DNA of 64,000 bases from Phycomyces blakesleeanus NRRL 1555(-) (GCF_001638985.1 NW_017265162.1:372001-436000); one strand, 5' to 3'. Positions 1 through 12,988 are shown, counted from the stretch's first letter. Translations and numbers: made by a program. The notes: generated by a model not told the origin, from the sequence alone.

Positions 1-3000
1 TCCTTCATAATTGAACCCCTCATAATACTTCTTTAATATATTTATTTACTTATTTAATTTTTGAATAACATTAAAATCAGAATATTTGTCACTCTAATTG
101 CGATAAACTAAACATCTTGGGTTGAAATGAAGTACCAATGAAATAACATATAATCCAGCATTTTTAAATGAATTGGTAACATTGTTAGCCAATAAGGTAC
201 CTCTTTCACCATGCTAGTTTCCTTTTTTAAACCCCATAGAAAATAAATCATAAAGACACCAATAACCGAAATACGTAATTGGTTACTCTGAAATAACTTG
301 TAATTTATGTGAAGCTAATAAAGAGCTGTTACAAAGCTTTAAAGGACAATTCTAGACAATCTCAGGGCACACAAACCATATACATAGATACAATGCAGGA
401 GATATTCTTATAGCATAAAGCCCAATATTGTATACCATAATATTCTCCTAATTTTTACATTTCCAGAAGTACAACATTATACATTTATATATAAAAAGAT
501 ACACTTGGCATTTAGAAATAGTATTTCATCAGTGGTCTGCTCACTATTTTCCGTCCGTTTTATGTCTGATTCATATTCTCTCATAAAACATGCTAATTGC
601 ATTCGAAAGTAAGGTACAAAACTAATTTTAAGCGGGTATACTTTTTTTTAAAAAAAAAAAACATCACAATTTACTAGAAGCTTTCTTACATGCAAAGGGA
701 TTTATTCTCAGATTAATGTAAGCTTGGATTAAAGCATTGAATTTTGCGGTGTGCTGATGATTATGAATGGGAATAAAATATATCAACCGGTCTTTTATTT
801 CTTTAAAAAAAAAATGAAAATATCTGAAAATGTGTTTGGCTCTTTTAATTTATTACTGTTTATTAAAGTACAATAATAAACCATTTTTTTTTGCTGTAAT
901 ATGACTCTTCACAAATATATAGCGTAGACCTTTTGATCTTATTTAGTTTGTTCATGTATCAGTTCCAAAATCGTACTGTTAGAGTAAATTTTGGGTAGAT
1001 TATAATGGCACACAGAAGTATATCACTTAAGGTTTTCAGACTAAAAAAAAAAACTCTAATTAAACTTGTCCCAACGAATTGGATTTTTGGCTCATTTGGC
1101 TCATTTGGCTAATTTATCATCAATTTCACTTGAATATATTTTCAAGGAATAATATAGCTGTGAGGAATGTGGAGTATTAAGGTAAAAAGTGAAGCGGTAT
1201 CAAGACTTTATTATAAGAAACTTTTGATAGTATATATTGGTAGAAGAAGAAAAAAAGAGGCCCATTCAAGCCAATGGCTGTTATAATAGAGCACCAAGTT
1301 AATAAATGAGTTTCTCTTTGTTTTTAATTATACTACTCATTTATTTTCCTTGATTACCCATTGAGTGATATTGCTCATTTGACATGCCTTTGCGTTTAAA
1401 ATTAGTTTGGGATGTACGTATAATATTATGAAATTTCCCAAGTTGAGAATATATAGATCAAATAGTATTTTTTTAATTATTATTATTACTTCTTTAGAAA
1501 AAATATTAGTACGAACAGTTTATTTTGAACCTTCTTGACGCTCATATAGCATATAGTATCGTCTTGAGGCATTCCTTTGCTGTTCATTTTTATCAGTAGC
1601 CTGCACGCTCTTAAAATGGCTACTTGACATTAAAAATGTGCTCTGGGCTATTAAATTAGTAATAGACGGTAATCATTTATTTTGATATTTGGTGTAAAGA
1701 AGTACATAAAGAAAGCTTTAGTTGGGACTATATATAAGTACTGATCGTAAGCTTGGCTATTGTCACCTATACCAGAGTGTGCATACTCAGTACATTATGT
1801 TTACGTTTCTAGGATAAGATCTTCCGTATTTGTTACATAGCATACTAGCTATCTTGTAAAAGGCTCCAACCACATGCAACTCACTCAAAAGATTTTTATA
1901 AGATCTGTCTATCACTTCCACTTTTTATCTTTCTCTTTTTGCTATACGTCTATATTATTGGAGTATATTGATTAAAATGTTTTGAATAAAACAAAATTAT
2001 CTTCCACTTAAACATACGATGTATGCTCTTGGCGAATGGAAGAATTTATATCAGTACTTGTTTTTTTACAATCAAAGGAATTGTTTTTTTTATGTATTAC
2101 CTATTTTTGGGTTAAAGAATTGGTGTGGAATTTTCTAGTAAAGCCACTCAGTAACAAATTTCACTTCATTTAATTTAAAGGGTATGCATTCGACAACAAA
2201 AGGTCTAGCTTATTAAAAAATATGTTTCTATTCCTAGTCTCTAGATATCTCATTCTTTCACTTGTCAAAATAAAAATAAAACAAAATTTTATTTTACTGC
2301 ATGTTGTACCATGTTGTGCAGTTCTGTGCTGTGCTGTGCTGTGCTGTGCTGTGCTGTGCTTAATAATTAAGAGCTCTATAAAACTCTAAGCATGTACTTA
2401 TATTAATCTAGTCATTCTTTCATTCTGAAGTCTGAAGTCTGACAGGACTATAGTAATAATACCAAATATATATATATATATGGTAGATCTATCTGGATAT
2501 ATATCCAATTGATAACTTGGTTGTCTACTTTTTTTTAACATTACAACAGATATACTGTAAGTATAATATAAAACATATAAAATAGAAAGAAGAAAACACA
2601 CATAATCGCTCGTATCTAACTGTGATCATTATTTTTTGCACTTTAATATTTAGTATAAAAATAAGCAATTGAACTATCAAGTCTTTTCGTTTCATCTAAA
2701 AAAAATCAGTGTAAATGATTATCTAAAGAATGTGAGATCAAATAATCCTTAGAGGCTACATACTAAAAAAAAAAAATGAATAAATAAATGAATAAATATT
2801 GCTTAATGAAAGTTTACTATTAAAAACAAACACACTCTACCCAATAATATACCGCAGGGGTTATTATGCATATCCTATAGCTCATTTGGCTTAGTATGTA
2901 GTAAAATTATATTAAATTTACAAGTCAGTCTTGATGTACATAATCTTTTCATCTTATAATTCAATTTATACGAAGAAGAAGAAAAACGATCATTTAAACT

Positions 3001-3366
3001 GACTCTACTTTGCTTTAAAATTGGGTGTATTGTTTAATAAGTCAATAAAATGTAAACAGTATATATATATATATATTCTTCCAACTATTGTATTATAGTG
3101 GCAGAATAGAGGAATGTATCAAACAAAGAAATATTCTCCCGCGGTTGGTATGTCATTGAATGTCACGCCTGAAAGTAACTGTCGAGACCCTTGTTTGAGT
3201 TAATGGTTCATCAGCCTTTCTGACAGGTGTGTATGTCTGTTAATATCAAGAAGAAGCCACAAGCTCTACAACAAAATTAGCCTTTATCTGTATCAGCAAA
3301 TATGATTCAATGAAATACATTAATGTCGTTCCAACTAAAATATCCATTAAGATAGAAGAATCAAAA
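1..3366. other. AT-rich intergenic region, no gene recognised
   Basis: No open frame here has a recognisable domain, a credible ATG context or exon-like composition. The stretch is dominated by A/T runs and contains a T8A12 block at 642-661, a short triplication of the phrase TCATTTGGC near 1090-1113, a GTGCT pentamer array near 2335-2360 and TA microsatellites near 2467-2480 and 3061-3075. It may contain decayed mobile DNA, but nothing can be named. Confidence 0.7.
2335..2360. repeat. GTGCT pentamer microsatellite
   Basis: About five uninterrupted copies of the pentamer GTGCT in non-coding DNA. A degenerate relative of the same pentamer occurs near 16601-16690. Confidence 0.85.
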
Positions 3367-3372
3367 ATAAAG

Positions 3373-3382
3373 TATATATAAG
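3373..3382 (+). promoter_or_regulatory. TATA box of the aspartic protease gene
   Basis: TATATATAAG lies about 85-94 nt upstream of the protease ATG at 3467. This is a typical spacing for a TATA-driven secreted-enzyme gene. It is the only TATA-like element at a sensible distance. Confidence 0.5.
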
Positions 3383-3466
3383 ACGCTCAGTAATTTATTG
3401 TTAGACAATACCTCTATCCAAAGTATCTCAAACTCCCATATTGTTCTGTTCTGTTTTTTTTTTGAA

Positions 3467-4809
3467 ATGAAGTTCTTTGTTGGTATCTCCGCCATATCCA
3501 TTCTTGCACTTTCCACAATTGATGCCAGTCTTGTACCGGATATCCTCGGGATAGCTCCTAAGTTTCTCAGCATTACCGCCAACCCTTCCTTCCAGGCCAA
3601 TGCGGCTAATGCTCTTTCCAGAGCCAAGCAAAAATTTTCTGGTTCATCTAAAAGTACATCGGTTACTGTAGTCGATTACAAGAATGATGTCGAGTATTTT
3701 GGTACTATACAGGTCGGAACTCCTCCTCAGGATGTCATAATTGACTTTGATACCGGCTCTTCGGATCTTTGGTTTGGTAAAGAAAAATACGGGATTAAGT
3801 AATACTCTACACAACTATTAACCAATACATTTTGTAGCCTCAACTCTCTGTTTATTATGTGACACACACAAAAACAAGTTTAACGCTTTTCTTTCAACTT
3901 CTTATAAGCCAAGCTTAAAGACCTGGTCTATTAGCTATGGAGATGGCTCGTTTGCTGGTGGCAACGTCGGTTATGATACGGTCTCTGTCAATGGTATTTC
4001 TGTAAAAGAGCAAGCAATCCAACTTGCCAAGTTTGAATCACCTTCCTTCAAGGATAGTCCAGTTGATGGTATTCTTGGTCTTGGCTTCCGCTCCCTTTCA
4101 TCTGCATTCGGCTCCAATACCGTCATGGATAACATGATTGAGCAGCACTTGATTGAAAAACCTATTTTCAGTGTATACCTTGGGAAATCTGGCGAAGATC
4201 CCGCTGGAGGTAATACAAATATTTCGCGGTACATGAGAAGAGCACTTCAAACAGCAGCTAATATTCATGGTCTTTGAAATCGTATAGAATTTATGTTCGG
4301 TGATTACAATCCTGATCATATTGGTGGCAGATTAACCACTGTTCCAGTTGACAGTATTGATGGTTGGTATACTTATTCACTGTATTATAATTGATCATGC
4401 TAATGTTTTATTAGGCCTATGGAAAATAACTGTCGACGAGGCATCTGTTGGCTTTAAGACTGTCGACAAATTTGATGCTATCATCGACACTGGAACCACT
4501 CTACTTGTTTTCACTAAAGATGTTGCCGAACAAATTGCCCAATTCTATGATGCTACTGAAGTTGGTGATGGTACCTATCTTATTGACTGTGACACCTCCA
4601 AGTTCGATCCTTTAGTGTTCACCATTAATGGCGCTGATTTCGAAATCCCTCCTTCCGAACTTGTCTTTGAAAATAAGCTAGTATCTTGCGTCGCTAGTTT
4701 TACTCATGGTGATTCTGACTTTGCTATTCTTGGCGATGTATTCCTCAAGAGTAACTATGTTATCTTTAACGCAGAGGTTCCCCATGTCCAAATAGCTCCA
4801 AGCAGATAA
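3467..4809 (+). CDS. Secreted aspartic protease (rhizopuspepsin-like, peptidase A1)
   Basis: Exons are 3467-3776, 3838-4209, 4288-4362 and 4415-4809, giving 383 residues. The product is an A1-family acid endopeptidase that would be secreted to digest external protein. It begins with a hydrophobic signal peptide (about residues 1-20), followed by a propeptide of roughly 45-60 residues. The first catalytic motif DTGSSDLW starts at Asp95, the flap motif is YGDGS, and the second catalytic motif DTGTT starts at Asp277. A Cys-X2-Cys pair just after the first Asp motif matches the rhizopuspepsin layout, and the C-terminus ends in the family's VQIAP pattern. The ATG at 3467 is chosen because it starts the signal peptide; the open frame upstream has no ATG. 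Intron 3 uses a weak GTTGGT donor, the only one that keeps the frame. A TATA box lies about 90 nt upstream. Confidence 0.95.
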
Positions 4810-5912
4810 TTATTTTTTTTCTCAATTCGATTTTTTTTTAAATAATGTTACCAAAAAAAAAGTACATTCAGAGAACTATATAGATTCTTCTTTTGGTACA
4901 ACTACATACTTTCTATTATTATTCATGTATCTCTTTCTCTAACATTATCATCTATACCATTTTACTTTTTAATAATAAAAAACTGATATAAAGTGGGACG
5001 TAAACTTAATATATATATATATAATTCGTTACATTGTAAAAAAAAGTTAATTCAGAAAGGTTTTGGAGTGAAAAGTCGAATTAGTTAGTTTGATGAATCT
5101 ATTCTTGGGTAATGAAGTGATTCTAAGCAAAATTTTCCGCCATATGTCTCGTAAAAATAAAATACTTTCCTACCTTGATCTCTAAAATTATCCACTTGTA
5201 CTCCGTCAGATCCAAGTAAGTATCTAAAGGCTTTTGTATTTACAGCGTGAAAACTAATTTCAAGGTTATATTGTTTCTAACGGTACTATTCATTGAGGTC
5301 AGGTTTACGATGCCTGGTAACGTAGCTTTCAACTATGATATACACATTTTAAAAGTATTTTCAGAATTACATATAGAAGAGAAAGAGAGAGAGAGAGAAA
5401 AGATACTTGTGTGGGAATTATCATTTTTTAAAATAAAAATTCAGAAGCACCATTATTCTCTGATAGAATTCTTATTTATGATAGTGTGACATTAATTTTT
5501 AAGAAATATTGTGAAAAAGATTAAAATAGTATATAGAAGCTAATGAAACCAGTGTAGGTCAAAAAATAAGGTGGTAAAAACGCAAAAGCCTAAAACTTTG
5601 AAATCAACTGCCATGCACTACCTACACTAAGACGGTACTTGCACTACCAAGTCGCAATAACTTTCACTATTATTAAATTTAACAACTTTCAGGTGGAGAG
5701 AATAACCTAATATTCTTGATTTATTTTGGCGCCATTTTTTCCCCTTCTCTCTTCATTCTTTTCTCTTTCTCTTTTGGTCTTCTGTTTTTAGCAATCATTT
5801 GATCTTCTTCTTTTATTTTTGTCTTTACATACTCACGTCAACAACATACTTCAATTAACTACCTATCCTACCGATCCTGTACCTTGCCGATTAAGGATAT
5901 AATATAAAAGTA
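4810..5912. other. Intergenic region between protease and 7TM gene
   Basis: This gap holds the 3' region of the protease and the presumed promoter of the 7TM gene. A palindrome-containing TTTTGGCGCCATTTTTT (5724-5740) lies about 180 nt before the next ATG and resembles E2F/MBF-type sites. Pyrimidine-rich leader sequence follows at about 5740-5830. No gene was seen. Confidence 0.6.
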
Positions 5913-7830
5913 ATGCGCTTTTCAGAGCCAAACCAAACAGTGTATTGGCTTTTATGTGATGAAAACGACAAATGCTATTGCGACTGGCGAATAGGTCTTA
6001 AGGACTGCGTTATCAAAAGCCAAATACGAAATATTTTAATATGTGGATCAGTTTTTTCGTTAATAACCTCCGTTACATGTATGTTACATATATGTATATG
6101 TATATATAGACTTTTTTTTAAAAGAAAAAGAATTACCTTTGATGGGCATAAATATACATATATTAAACTCTCCAACATCTAAAGCATTTGCTATTTTATA
6201 TCGCCGTATACGATACAAGAATCAGAAGCTGTGGGAAAAAGATCTTATATCTGGATGTATCATACCAAGACCTGTGGACTCATTGCTTGCTATGAGTACT
6301 TTGTATAATTTATGTGAGTTTGTATATTTTCTTTTATTTTATTAATTTACTTACCATGTATTTAGTCCGTGCAATACAATCACTTATTATTGTCACTGAC
6401 GTTGCGCCTAATCTCGTCTTCCGCTCATGTAAGCAAATATGATATAAATGACAAGGAAGATAGGTTTGAATGATAAATTACGATATATAGTCTTTCATGA
6501 ATTGCCTTGGCAGTTTGGAATTTCAGCTTTTTCTTGTTACTTCTTTGGAATTGCTCACACAATTGCAAATGTAAGTCTTGTATTTAATAAAAAGCTTGTA
6601 GCCACATATTTTATTAATATATCGTTAATCAGAGTAGCGAAAAAGTATACACTCAATGGATCAGCATACCTCGTTATGTGGATATCTACTGTACCATACT
6701 TCTCTTTGCTCCTTTTATTACCAATAATATTTGCTCTATATGCTCAGGGGTCTTTGCAGAAAGAGGTGACCTGGAGCTTGCTTACATTTTTACGCGCGCA
6801 CTCCACTTTATTTGGGGGATCTATTGCATGGTGTTCATGATCATTCTCTCTTTTTCCGGGCTTCGACTGATACGATTACTGAAAATACATCGCAAAATGC
6901 GAGTAGCTAATCACGGAGACGTCGAGAGTGTTGATACTGGCATTCTAAAGGTAAGCCGGAAAAACGTTAGGGAAGCACATGTTAATGATCACTTATAATA
7001 ATTTGGTACAATTTTTTTTTAAAAAAAAAGGTCAAAATAGTTGTAATAGGTGCTATTGTTGCTCTTTTTTTCTTCACATTCCTATCATTTATATATGGCG
7101 GCGCTCGCAACCAGATAATTATGAATGAAAGTGCATCTCAGGCTATATGTGTATTTTGGCTATTCAACGCTCCTATCGCATTGACTATCTGCGAGGTCGC
7201 CGTAATTTTGACGTATGTATGACTTTACCGAAGCATAACCAAGATTAATGGTGCTAACTAGCTTGTTAATATAGCCCAAAATTGAGCATAACTCTTGGGT
7301 TTATTGGGCAAAACCAGCCTAATGAGCTTCAATACACCACTACTCCACGCCTCGTTAATGGAAAACCGATATACCCATACCCTCCACTGTCCCATGCAAA
7401 AAATTCGAAGAATTCAAAAAATTCAAAAAATTCAAAAAATATTGAACCTATGGACCTACAATTGTTACAAGGAGACTGTGATACAGAAAGAAATTCGTCC
7501 ATTGTAGATATGAACAGCAGCAGCTTTGGAAACCTAAGTCACAGCCCTGATAAATACAGCATATCAGGCTTTAGCAAACGATCGTCCGCCCCAACAAATA
7601 CCATAGACTCTCACTTTGAATATCAAAAGAAAATTTCATTAGAACTAGTCGTAGACTACAAAAGCCACGTAACCGCCTTGGGTGCCCCTCGTTTCCATGC
7701 TTCTAAAGATGCTCGTAAAGATTATGAAGGCGGTATAAACAGTGAAAATTCATATGAAACCCATAGACTCAGCAATGAACACGCCCACTCTACATCACAC
7801 TCGAGTAGTATGATAAGGAAACCCCTATAG
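5913..7830 (+). CDS. Orphan seven-transmembrane, GPCR-like protein
   Basis: Exons 5913-6078, 6185-6313, 6366-6428, 6491-6570, 6633-6950, 7031-7212 and 7275-7830 join without a frame break to 497 residues. Seven hydrophobic segments are visible: about residues 41-61, 86-112, 122-145, 160-186, 203-225, 254-276 and 289-313. A short Cys-rich N-terminus (three Cys within 15-23) precedes them. A hydrophilic tail of about 185 residues follows, presumed cytosolic, with a tandem Asn-Ser-Lys repeat and Ser/Thr-rich stretches. The topology (outside N-terminus, seven helices, long basic/Ser tail) is that of a G-protein-coupled receptor, but no family-specific motif was recognised and no ligand can be proposed. 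Intron 1 is the least certain: 6079-6184 (acceptor AAAG) rebuilds a clean first helix, while a 31-nt alternative (6079-6109) also keeps frame but destroys it. Intron 5 ends in a T9A9 block. Confidence 0.75.
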
Positions 7831-9966
7831 TACGATAGCCTTTCTTCTTGTACATATCATCAATCAATAGTCCCCCTTTTTTTTAAAAAAAAAAGAAAGA
7901 ACGATTCGCAGCATATGCTTACTGGTTTTTTTATTTTGTATATAATTGAATTAAACAGCATTGCGACTATTATTATTAGAATTGTACCTGACTATGTTTT
8001 CTATTGTTTGCATTATCCAAGAAGTTAAAAAAGATAGCTATTGTATTGGTGTTTCTCATTAATTAATACACAGTTGGTAAACTTTAAAGTATACTTTCTT
8101 TATTTCTTTGATTCAACCGTATATTAAGCATTTACAATTATATATATATATATATATAGACAAACAGAAATTCAAAGGTGGGAATATAAATTATGAAAGA
8201 AAGAAAGCATGTTAAAAAGGTGTATATTATCGAATATAATTAATTTTAAATATTTTCTTCATGATTACTTCTAACACCCTATATCCAAATTAATAGGATA
8301 TTAATACCAGCACCTTATACAAAATATATGTATATATATATATATATATACTCTTGATATTTAAAAGTCTAATTCAACCTTCTTACTACATTGATTTACT
8401 ATGCAGGCGATCATTTGTAACTTTAAGAAATTAGACGAAAGCTTAGTTTTTAAATAATCTCTGCTTATAAGCTACATTTAATATCATCAAAAATGTTGCT
8501 ATGTTCTTTTTTTCTAATATTTTCATACTTAAAATTATATGTCTGTTTGGAGTCACATTTAAAGAAAGTGACATGTTTGTAAATGCACCGGCGTTACGGG
8601 ACTAATGTGAAGAGCAAGTACCCGTCAGAGTTTATGTCACACAACATTGATGAAACCAAACAGAAGAAATAAAAAGAAAGGGCATGCATAAGTATAGATC
8701 TGTTGTAATTCAGGATCTTACATGTACATTATGTAAAAGAATAAACCAAAAACCAAAAAATAATCCATGTCTACAAGATTCTTTCAAACACACAATATTG
8801 AAGTCTGTATATCGGTCTAAGATATATCCTACTTCAAATAACAGTATTATCATCTAAATTCTATCATCAAGGTCAAATTACTGAAAAAAGAACCGAGAGA
8901 CTTATTGAAATTAGACTTATTTAAGCTTATATCAATATCATTCGATCAAAGTACCTCCCAAATTTTAGGTCAGAGTTCCTTAAAGTTAACACATTACTGA
9001 GCCGATTCACCCCCCTTATTTTTCTGTTTTGTTTTCTTGAGCCAAGTGTATAATGCTCTACTTTGGTATCAAATAACAAACAAACATAAATCTAAATGTC
9101 CTGTTATATCTCACCCAGCTTACAGTACAGGTCTGGTAAGGTTTTCTGTCTTTTCAAAGTATCTCTAATGGGTAGGAATAATACAGCTTGGGAGCGTTCA
9201 CAATTCTGCCTCTCTTGAAATGCATGCCATCATCTTGTTTCAATTCGCGTTTGATTATTATTATTTAGTTTATGCGCATACAGCTTTGTGATTCATACCT
9301 GGGCTTGTCTCGATATATAGGCTATGCTTTATTGCGTTCCCTTCTTCTTCTTTTAATAAGACTTTTCTAATAATAGTGTCAAGTAACCATTGATGGAACT
9401 AGTCAGAAGCTGGTTGTTTGGATTTGTTTCCAATAACAAAACAAAAAGAAGAAGAAATTTGGCATTTTCATGTTGTGTACTTTGTCTTGTCATCCATTGC
9501 GGAGCCTACTTTCCTACGATCGCCGATTTTTATTTTTATTTTCTTGCTCCATGTGCCCCCCAGCTTCGACTATTCGATTCTCAATCATTATTTATTTGGC
9601 AAATCAAGCAATATAACGTAGCTCCTAAAGAAAGTATAGAAGTTGCATGCGTCTTATAAATTGCCTTGGAAACAAAGCAAAAACAAAAACAAAAACAAAA
9701 AAATCCAAAAATAAAATATATATAAAAAAAAAGGCATCATAGTTTCTCGCGTTTTGCATAAGGGAAATAGTCTTTCCTTCGACGTCATCTTATTTGGACT
9801 CGGAAGGTCCTCCAGCTTGTGTGCTTGTGTGCTTGTGCGCTTGTGCGCTTGTGCGCTTGTGCGCTGGTGTGCTTGAATGAGTATTTCTGGGCTTTGACCT
9901 CCGCAACAGCCGTTTTTGTTCCTTTCCCTCTTCTCCTCACCTCATTCTTTTCTTTACTCTTTCTCC
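7831..9966. other. Intergenic region between 7TM gene and MVP1
   Basis: No confident gene. The gap contains a T8A10 block (7877-7894), several TA microsatellites, a short 29-codon open frame at 8583-8672 with protein-like composition but no support, and an 88-codon ATG frame from 9393 that I do not accept as a gene. The end carries the MVP1 promoter, with a CRE-like GACGTCAT at 9781-9788 and the octamer array at 9815-9874. Confidence 0.55.
9815..9874. repeat. GCTTGTGY octamer tandem array in the MVP1 promoter
   Basis: About seven copies of an 8-bp unit (GCTTGTGT or GCTTGTGC, the last one degenerate) lie 93-152 nt upstream of the MVP1 ATG. The array alternates purine and pyrimidine in the GTGCGC parts. 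It may be a neutral minisatellite or a multi-copy factor site. Confidence 0.85.
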
Positions 9967-12900
9967 ATGTCCACCATGCTCGATGAGGATGACGTGCTTC
10001 GGTCTGGGTTCCTTGACCCCGGGACGTCAAGGTACTTACTCAGCACTCCTTCTTCTCTGAGTCGATCAATGTCATCTCCAATCTATACTTCTCATTTTGG
10101 CGAAGATCCTGATCCTTGGAAAAGCTCAAATGCCTTTGATCCTGTGGCTGACATGCGCCAAGGTCTTGGAACTCACGATGCTGTTGCGGACAATATCCTA
10201 GGATCAGAAGTGACAGCTGCCAGCGTATTAGGTTTGTCTCTTCCTCTTATTCTTGTTGTTGTTGTCAAGGAACAACCACCCCTGAAACATCCTGTGTGTG
10301 TGCTTGATGATAACATGTATTACCATATTGTATGTATGTTTATGTGTACAGTCGGAATTGAATTGCCAGAGATATATGATACAGCGTACCTGAGGGCTGG
10401 ACCTGTAGATGATCGAGTCAGTCTCGAGGCGCTCGGTAAGGTGGTTTCTCTTGCCACTCTTCCTTCTCGTGCAACAGAAAAGGTACAATCATGTCCAGAC
10501 AAAATGTAGCCAAAAAAAAAAAGAGGGGGGGGATGAGAGAGAGGGGGAGAGGTGGGGATTTGTTATGCTGAAATATGAAACGGAGCTTATTACCTGCAAC
10601 TTGTGGTGCTAACTTGTTTAAAATGATTATAATCATGATATAGGTCCTTCACACTGCTGTTCCTGCCGGAGCTCTTTATGTCACTCATAACGAATTCAAC
10701 ACAGCCCTTGCTTTGGTTGCCTGTGCACAAAAGAATATGGGTAAATATTTATATATAAAGTTAGCTTCTATCGGGTGTCTATTGTAGTCAAAAGATATTG
10801 ATACTTGTTTTTTTTTAAAAAAAAAATATTCCAGAAATATCTTTACAGACAGTCTACCAGCATCGTAATGGTATGTATTTAATGATGTATATATAATACT
10901 ACTATACTTGTTTCCACCACGTGTATAGGGTTTAAATTGCAATTAACACGGCAATATATGCCTGTTATTATTATTATTATTTTAATATATAATATATAAT
11001 TTTTTATTTATTTATTTATTTTTGACTCAGATTTGCCAATCCCCACCTTGCCAAAACTCAATGAATTCCACATAAAACGTAACAGTCGTCAGATATTGCC
11101 TCCTCCAGCTAACCAGACGCAGCAAATGGATGACCCTTGGAAAGTCATTCTCACGCCACCAAATCACAATGGCCCAAATTCAACTGGCCCATTATCACAG
11201 CACAACAATAATAATCATAATCATAATGATACGTCACTTAACGAAAATACATCTCTAAACAACAGCCATGGACGTACTCAAAGTATGAGTTCACTAAATC
11301 CCGCTGCTCACCAGGACTCCCATTTATCGAGAGATCTAAAGGGAAATTCTTTCGTGCCCACTCACGACATAAAGCCAATCGCAGAAACACTTGAATGGTT
11401 CAAAGATTTGGATGTCATCAAGTTATCCATCGCACCCGAGAAGGAAGGATTTCTGTTTAAGCATGTCAACTACGTTGTAGAAAGCCAGAAGCGTCAGTCG
11501 ATTGTTTTGCGCCGCTATAGTGACTTTTATTGGTTGTGGGAAACCTTGTTGAAACGATATCCCTTCCGTTTAATCCCTAATTTGCCCCCAAAGAAACTTG
11601 GAGCACGTAGGTCTGGCTTGGTGGATGACGATTTAAATGCCAAAAAAGCTGATTATTATTATTATTATTTTGTGTGTATATTTTAGAGGACGATGTGTTT
11701 ATAGAAGCACGTAAAAAGGGTTTGAACAGATTCATTCATGCAATTGTGCGACATCCAATTCTCAAAAAAGACGAAGTTGTTGACAGATTTTTGACAGAAC
11801 CATCGGTAGGATAGCGAAAACAACAACAACAAAAGAGAAGATATATGTTCATTACTGCAGACTAACTCGTTTTTTTAAAGGAACTCTTGGCCTGGCGAAA
11901 AGCTAACCCTCCTGTGACGGATGAAGAGTTTGTACGCATTCATCCAGAAACAAATTCACTTGAGGCGTATATACCCCGCGATCTAGAAGACCGCCTCGAG
12001 AAACTTGAGAAGCAATTGCCAAAGATGGTTGAACATTATCACAATATGTGCGCTATGATGGAGAAAATGATCAAATTACAAGAAGTTTACGGAACGGAGA
12101 TGGTGCGGTATAGCATTGCCTTAAAGTAAGTTGCTGTTCATGGCATGTCATGTCATGCTTATAAGGTTATTACTATTATTATTATTATTATTATTTCTAT
12201 TTAAGAGAAATGTTAATTGGCTTACATGTGTGATTTATAGTAAAATAAGCGAAACAGAGAACACATGCTTTGTTCCTGATTGCCATGGCTGCAAACAAGT
12301 TGTTCGAGGCTATGAATCGGTGGCAAAACATATGCAAAAGGCTGGTTCGATTACGGAAGAACAAGTCTCTTGTTCCATTGATAGCGTTTTGGAAGATTTG
12401 AAGCAATACCGGGACACTTTAGTCTCATTCAAGGTAAACATTTGATTTAATTTAGCTTTTCTTTTTTTGCTTGCCATGTGTTAATTGGACTGTTGATTCT
12501 CACACGCAAATTGTGTGTGTGATTGTGTTTTCAGGAAACCATGGACCGTAAGCCGAAACTTTCTGTCAATCAAATCGATACTCTCGCAAAAAGACTTTCA
12601 GCAAACCACGCCAAAGTTAATCAAAATCGAGGTGTCCCTGGATTGGAAAGCGAAGTCGAAAGATTGGATCTAGCTATCAAAACGGTACGTCCGTTACAAC
12701 TCACACGTCTTTTCTTTTAAGAATCTTTAAGAATTTCTGCTCACACTTTTTATATTTATTTTGTTTTAGGATCATGAAAAGATGACATGGCAACAACAGC
12801 GCGACATTCATATTCGTTACAGCATTTCATGCGAACTCTCTTATATCCACAAGCAGCATGCCCTTGTAGCTCATCTGTACCAAAACTACACTCATGACCA

Positions 12901-12988
12901 GCTTCGCTTTTCACGCAAATCGGTCGACAATTGGAAAGCACTTGAAGTCCTTACCAGCGACATACCTGAACCTGAAGAGTTTGCTTGA
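9967..12988 (+). CDS. MVP1: Sorting nexin Mvp1 (SNX8 type, PX-BAR)
   Basis: Ten exons: 9967-10231, 10352-10482, 10644-10740, 10835-10870, 11031-11606, 11687-11805, 11881-12125, 12241-12433, 12535-12684 and 12770-12988. They give 676 residues with all phases consistent. Mvp1 is an endosomal sorting nexin that forms tubules for retromer-independent recycling and vacuolar sorting. The N-terminal part has the EH-like segment typical of Mvp1 (PEIYDTAY, then VSLEALGKVV and EFNTALALVACAQ, about residues 90-165). A Gln/Asn/Ser-rich linker follows. The PX domain spans about 302-408, with the phosphoinositide-binding RRYSDF at about 337-342 and the LPPKK loop. A coiled-coil BAR-like region runs from about 425 to the end. 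The start follows a pyrimidine-rich leader and is the first ATG of the open frame. Intron 5 (11607-11686) was chosen because it restores the conserved PX C-terminal helix. Confidence 0.92.

Noticed and set aside
9393..9659. 88-codon ATG frame upstream of MVP1
   Set aside because: No recognised domain, in the promoter-side region of MVP1, composition Phe/Cys/Leu-rich; no splice or TATA support.
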